Source: Polyodon spathula (taxonomy: Eukaryota > Chordata > Actinopteri > Acipenseriformes > Polyodontidae). Taken from it: a stretch of DNA of 64,000 nt. The notes below the pieces were generated by a model. It did no database searches. It was given only the letters and a program-made list of their open reading frames with translations, and had not been told where the DNA came from. The position numbers and the translations under genes were made by a program. Location of the stretch: NCBI RefSeq assembly GCF_017654505.1, contig NC_054536.1, positions 16,618,294 to 16,682,293 of the forward strand. Direction: 5' to 3'. Below, one piece after another: positions 39,101 to 43,900 of this stretch (its first letter is position 1; the number at the start of each line of letters is the position of its first letter).

Positions 39101-40890
39101 CGTTAAACGGCTAGGCCGTTTACCGATTAAACAAATTATTTTAAACACACGAAAACAAAAAGGTTTTACACACTACCTTTTTTTGAAAACCACACAGGTC
39201 TTCACAGTGACAGTCTATCTCTTCACACAGACTGGAGACTGCCCAGAACAAACTTTTTGTCCTGTATAAATACATGCCTGTTAATTCAAGGCAGGTAACA
39301 CTAATTAAATAAAATAAATGAATTACACCTGTGGCTGTGCAAACACAGCCACACACACTTACCGGGCAGGGAGATAAATTAACCCTATCCCTGCCAACCA
39401 GCAACACGCTTTCTTCAGGCAGGGATTTGCCCTGCCCCACATCTTAAAACTAGCCATCGACATCAGGATACATGTGTTAGATGGTCTTGATCTGCGGCAG
39501 TGCTTAGTAAACACGACATTCGTTCAGCCTTCCAGAGTAATCAAGGGAACCGGTTATATCAGGAGAACATGCCCCACACCAGGGTATATCAGGAGAACAT
39601 GCCCCACACCAGGGTATATCAGGAGAACATGCCCCACACCAGGGTATACCAGCAGAACATGCCCTATACTAGGGTATACCAGGAGAACATGCTGTACACA
39701 GCAGCGATGCCACATTTGATCGGGTAGACATGACCTAATAAAGGGTCCAGGTAGTGTACAGCTTTGGCCAAAGGTTTTGCATCCCCCTATAGAATTAACT
39801 AATTTTGCTTCATAAAACCGAATGAAACCTGCTGAATAATCTTATGTTAAAATATCGAATTACATAATGCTTTGTAGTTTTCCATAGACAGCACTACCCC
39901 ATTATAATTAGGGCTTCTGTTTTTCTGTTTTTATTAATTGTATTTTTTGGTGCTTAATTTGAGCTATTTTCGAGTTTTATATAAATCGTTTTTTTCGGGG
40001 CTTTAGTTTTTGATATACTGTATGAAATTGTTGTTTTCGGTCAAAATTACGTGATATAAGGTTTACAATGCATTTTAGACATGATCCATTTTTTAAAAGG
40101 CTCTCTTGTTTTTCCTTTGCTAGTACCTGCATAAGCTGTTCAAGCGAGACCACCACAAAGGACAGAAGTACCATGAAAAACAAATCAGCCTGTATGCAGA
40201 GTATGATCGACCAAACCTGCTGCCGTTCCTGAGAGACAGTACCCACTGTCCTTTAGAAAAGGTAGGGCCAGCATCAGCTAGCCAGATTGATGCCGTTATA
40301 TCTGTCAGAACCAAACTTAGTTCTGTAAAGTTTATTTTCATGACATGTGGCAAGATGGGGTGTTATCAAATAAGATATGTGAGATAAGTACACCTATAAT
40401 TTTTATAATTCATTGTAATGGTCTTTTATATTACATTTTCATATTTTTTTATTAACATATAAATTCAATTATCAGTAACATTTCTGTACAAAAACACAGT
40501 ATAATTGTAAATCTCGAAAAACTACTCACTTCTAAATCTTTTGTAGTCATCTTTGTATTACTTTAGTATAAATACATGTTAATTTGGATTCATATGTTGT
40601 TTTTTTCTGACTTTATGTGAACGAAAAGACACACATTTGCCCATTTTCCCATTGGAAACAGTGATATTTTGAAATATCACTGTCCTGGTCACAAAAGCAA
40701 AGTTTGTGGGGAATAATAGCCATTTTCTATAATTTTGAGGCATAAGCAATTAGGAAATAACACTTATTACCCAGGAACAAAAATTGTGTTACATAGTGTA
40801 ATCGTCAGATGCCTCAAGTGGAATATTATTTTCTCCTGCAGATGGCGATCTTTTGTCATTGTAGTATGTCTGCTCAAAATTACAAAGCAA

Positions 40891-40924
<34 letters not shown>

Positions 40925-43900
40925 GTCTTCTCCTTCAGGCCCTTGAGATTTGCCAGCAGAGGAACTTTGTGGAGGAGACAGTGTTTTTGCTGAGTATGTT
41001 CTCCAGATGTGATTGGCTGGTGGCTATCCACTGTGTCCTGGTGCCAAGTATAACAATGGGCAAGGAATTGCATTTTCCTTGAAACAGCCTTGAAAGAAAT
41101 GGGCTTTGTGTACAGAAGGTGCTCTGGGAATTGTTCCCATATTCTTTGACATAGCAGGAAAGAAGACCACACAAATCATACCAAAGGGAAGACGCCACTC
41201 TCTGCATTTTATGGCATGTCAAAACAATTCGCTGCTCCTGGGATCTACTGTCTGGACATTTCGAATTGCTTTGGAATTGCAGTCAGTGCAAGTGGCACTC
41301 ATTTTGAACACTGCATTAAAGAAAACATACAGATAGTTATTCAAGGGAATGTATTTAGCAAGTAATTCAGTGGACTCAACACTTATTTTTTTCTGTTATA
41401 AAACACCAGGGAGGTTATATGGCATCTTTGTCAGACATTAAATGAAACTAAATAGGTATTGTAGCTGGGAGGTGGTGTCTGAAACAATGTGGCTCTCCTC
41501 ACAGGCAGGATGGGTAACAGCCGAAGGGCCTTGCAGATGATAATGGAAGAGCTGCATGACGTGGACAAGGCGATCGAGTTTGCAAAAGAACAGGATGATG
41601 CTGAGCTTTGGGAAGACCTGATCTCCTATTCCATCGACAAGCCTCGTAAGTCATATGTTTCAAAGTGGTGCACAGCTGTCAGTGAATTCAGTACCTGTAG
41701 TAGGAGTGTGCTGAATATTTTTTGGATGAACTGACTGAGATTCTTCATGAAAACATTACCAACATTTTAATTTTGCGTTTGGTTGCCGTAACGTGATAAT
41801 TGTTCATCTACTGGAATTAGGAATTGGATAATTGTGTCTCGAGATTCACTGATTACTTTTTTAAATAATACATTTTTAATAAAATGTGTAATTTCCACAG
41901 TACCCCTAGGCCAAACCGAAGGGTGGTCATAAGTAAACTGTGCCCAGGCAAATACACTCTTTCTAAATACAAATGCATGTGAAAGGTAATCTGTTTTCAC
42001 TTGGAGTTTTTCTCAACTAGGGCATGCAAATGTTCCAGAGTCCACCAGCTAACACAATTGCAAAGCCATAAGGTTTGGCATTCTGTGTGTGTTTATGATA
42101 CATTATTTGTCTATTATATGATAATTTCTTCATTGAGATTCAGTCAGATACAGTATGTTGGTTTGTCGTATCGAATTGCATCGAAATTCACACTACTTAT
42201 TATAGAGTTACCAAAATATATTAGATTTTATCAGATAAGTAGCTGTTAAGAAGCTTTGAGTATTTTTTTTTTGGTAGATTAGATTAAAATTGATTTTAAT
42301 TATCCAAACATAAATTAAGTAAATGCATTGTCTTTTTTTATCTACTTCCATTTAATGGTGTGTTATTATCCTTCTCTAGCATTTATCACAGGCCTGCTAA
42401 ACAACATTGGGACTCACGTTGATCCAATCCTCCTTATCCACCGCATCAAAGAAGGCATGGAGATCCCCAACCTGAGGGATTCGCTGGTGAAGATTCTACA
42501 GGACTACAACCTACAGGTGGGATGAGAGTGGAACACACATGGTATTGTTAAAGGCATGATTTGTTAAACAAAGACGCAACTTGATCACACTTCAGAATAT
42601 GTGTGTGCTTTGTTAGTATGCATGTTGTATTTATTTAAATAGAAACGTGTCTTATGCACAGTGTAAGCGGGAGCACTTTATTGTAATTTATTTATGGTAG
42701 ATCTGCTGTAAGTAAAGCTAATAAACTACAGTGGGCTGTTATTACACTGCAATAAAACCAATCAAATTATATCTAGCGTGCAGAGTAGCTAACCAGTACT
42801 GTTGCATAATCAACTGATATTTCTGCATTGACTTTCCCTTAAAAAAAAAAAGTGGTACTATAAAATCAAGAAAGCATTCCCCTGTTTTAAGCCACACATT
42901 TTGGATGATCTGGGAATTAAAATAATAACATAGTAGGGGAAACAATGTTCAAGGCTCTACTTCCATATTTGTATTCGTACCATGCACTGGAAGATCAATC
43001 GATAAATCCATGGTCTTGGAACACTGCAGGTTACCCATGAGAGCTGCTGCCTCAGCTTTAACACATAATATGTCACTTAGCTAAAAATAGATAACCACCA
43101 GCTTGGCAGAACTGGGAAGACCACTTAAGCCTCAGAACTGCATTGCCAGTCTGCACGTAGCATACTCCAATGAATTTTAAGAAATAAAATCTGAAAAAAG
43201 TCCAAGTAAAATGAATCCACAACTCCAATTATAGCAAAGTGCAGTAGTATTAAATATTTTGATAGCATGACATTTGGGGTTTTGTAACATGCAACATAAG
43301 AGGAAAATACCAGGACATGCCACCAGTGGGTATCACATGACCTTTACAGGCAAGATGTCACCCGACAGGAGCTAAGATGCATTGGTGGTGCCCACTGTAC
43401 CCATTTGTGAAAACTCTTGACATATGATTTCCATGGTGCAACATACCAGATTTCACCTTGCTGCAATGGACAACAACATAATAACACAAACTTCAAAGAC
43501 AGCTCAGATAAGTAAAAGGACAACCTGAGTGTGTGTGCCCTGTTACAAAGTCAAGTTAATGGTGTTCTTAATGTACCATCCTGCCCTCTTGTAGATTCTG
43601 CTGCGAGAGGGCTGTAAGAAAATCCTGGTGGCAGACTCCTTGTCTTTGCTAAAGAAGATGCAGAGAACGCAGATGAGAGGGGTCCGAGTCGATGGTGGGT
43701 ACTTCACACTGCAACACACACCTGTGTGGGAAGTATTAAAAAAAAAAAAAGGATTTCACCTGTTAATATCAACTCTTTGTTTGTTTTCATATAGAAGAGA
43801 ATATTTGTGAGGCATGCCATGCTCCGATACTACCATCAGGTAGGTCTTCAAGTTTAATGAAGCTTATGTGTTTCAGAAATTGGAATTGCATTCTAAGCTG

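Noticed and set aside
39550..39700. Repeat-protein gene (YIRRTCPTPG repeats)
   Set aside because: Only five 30-bp copies with no splice sites or upstream coding sequence. It is a minisatellite in an intron.
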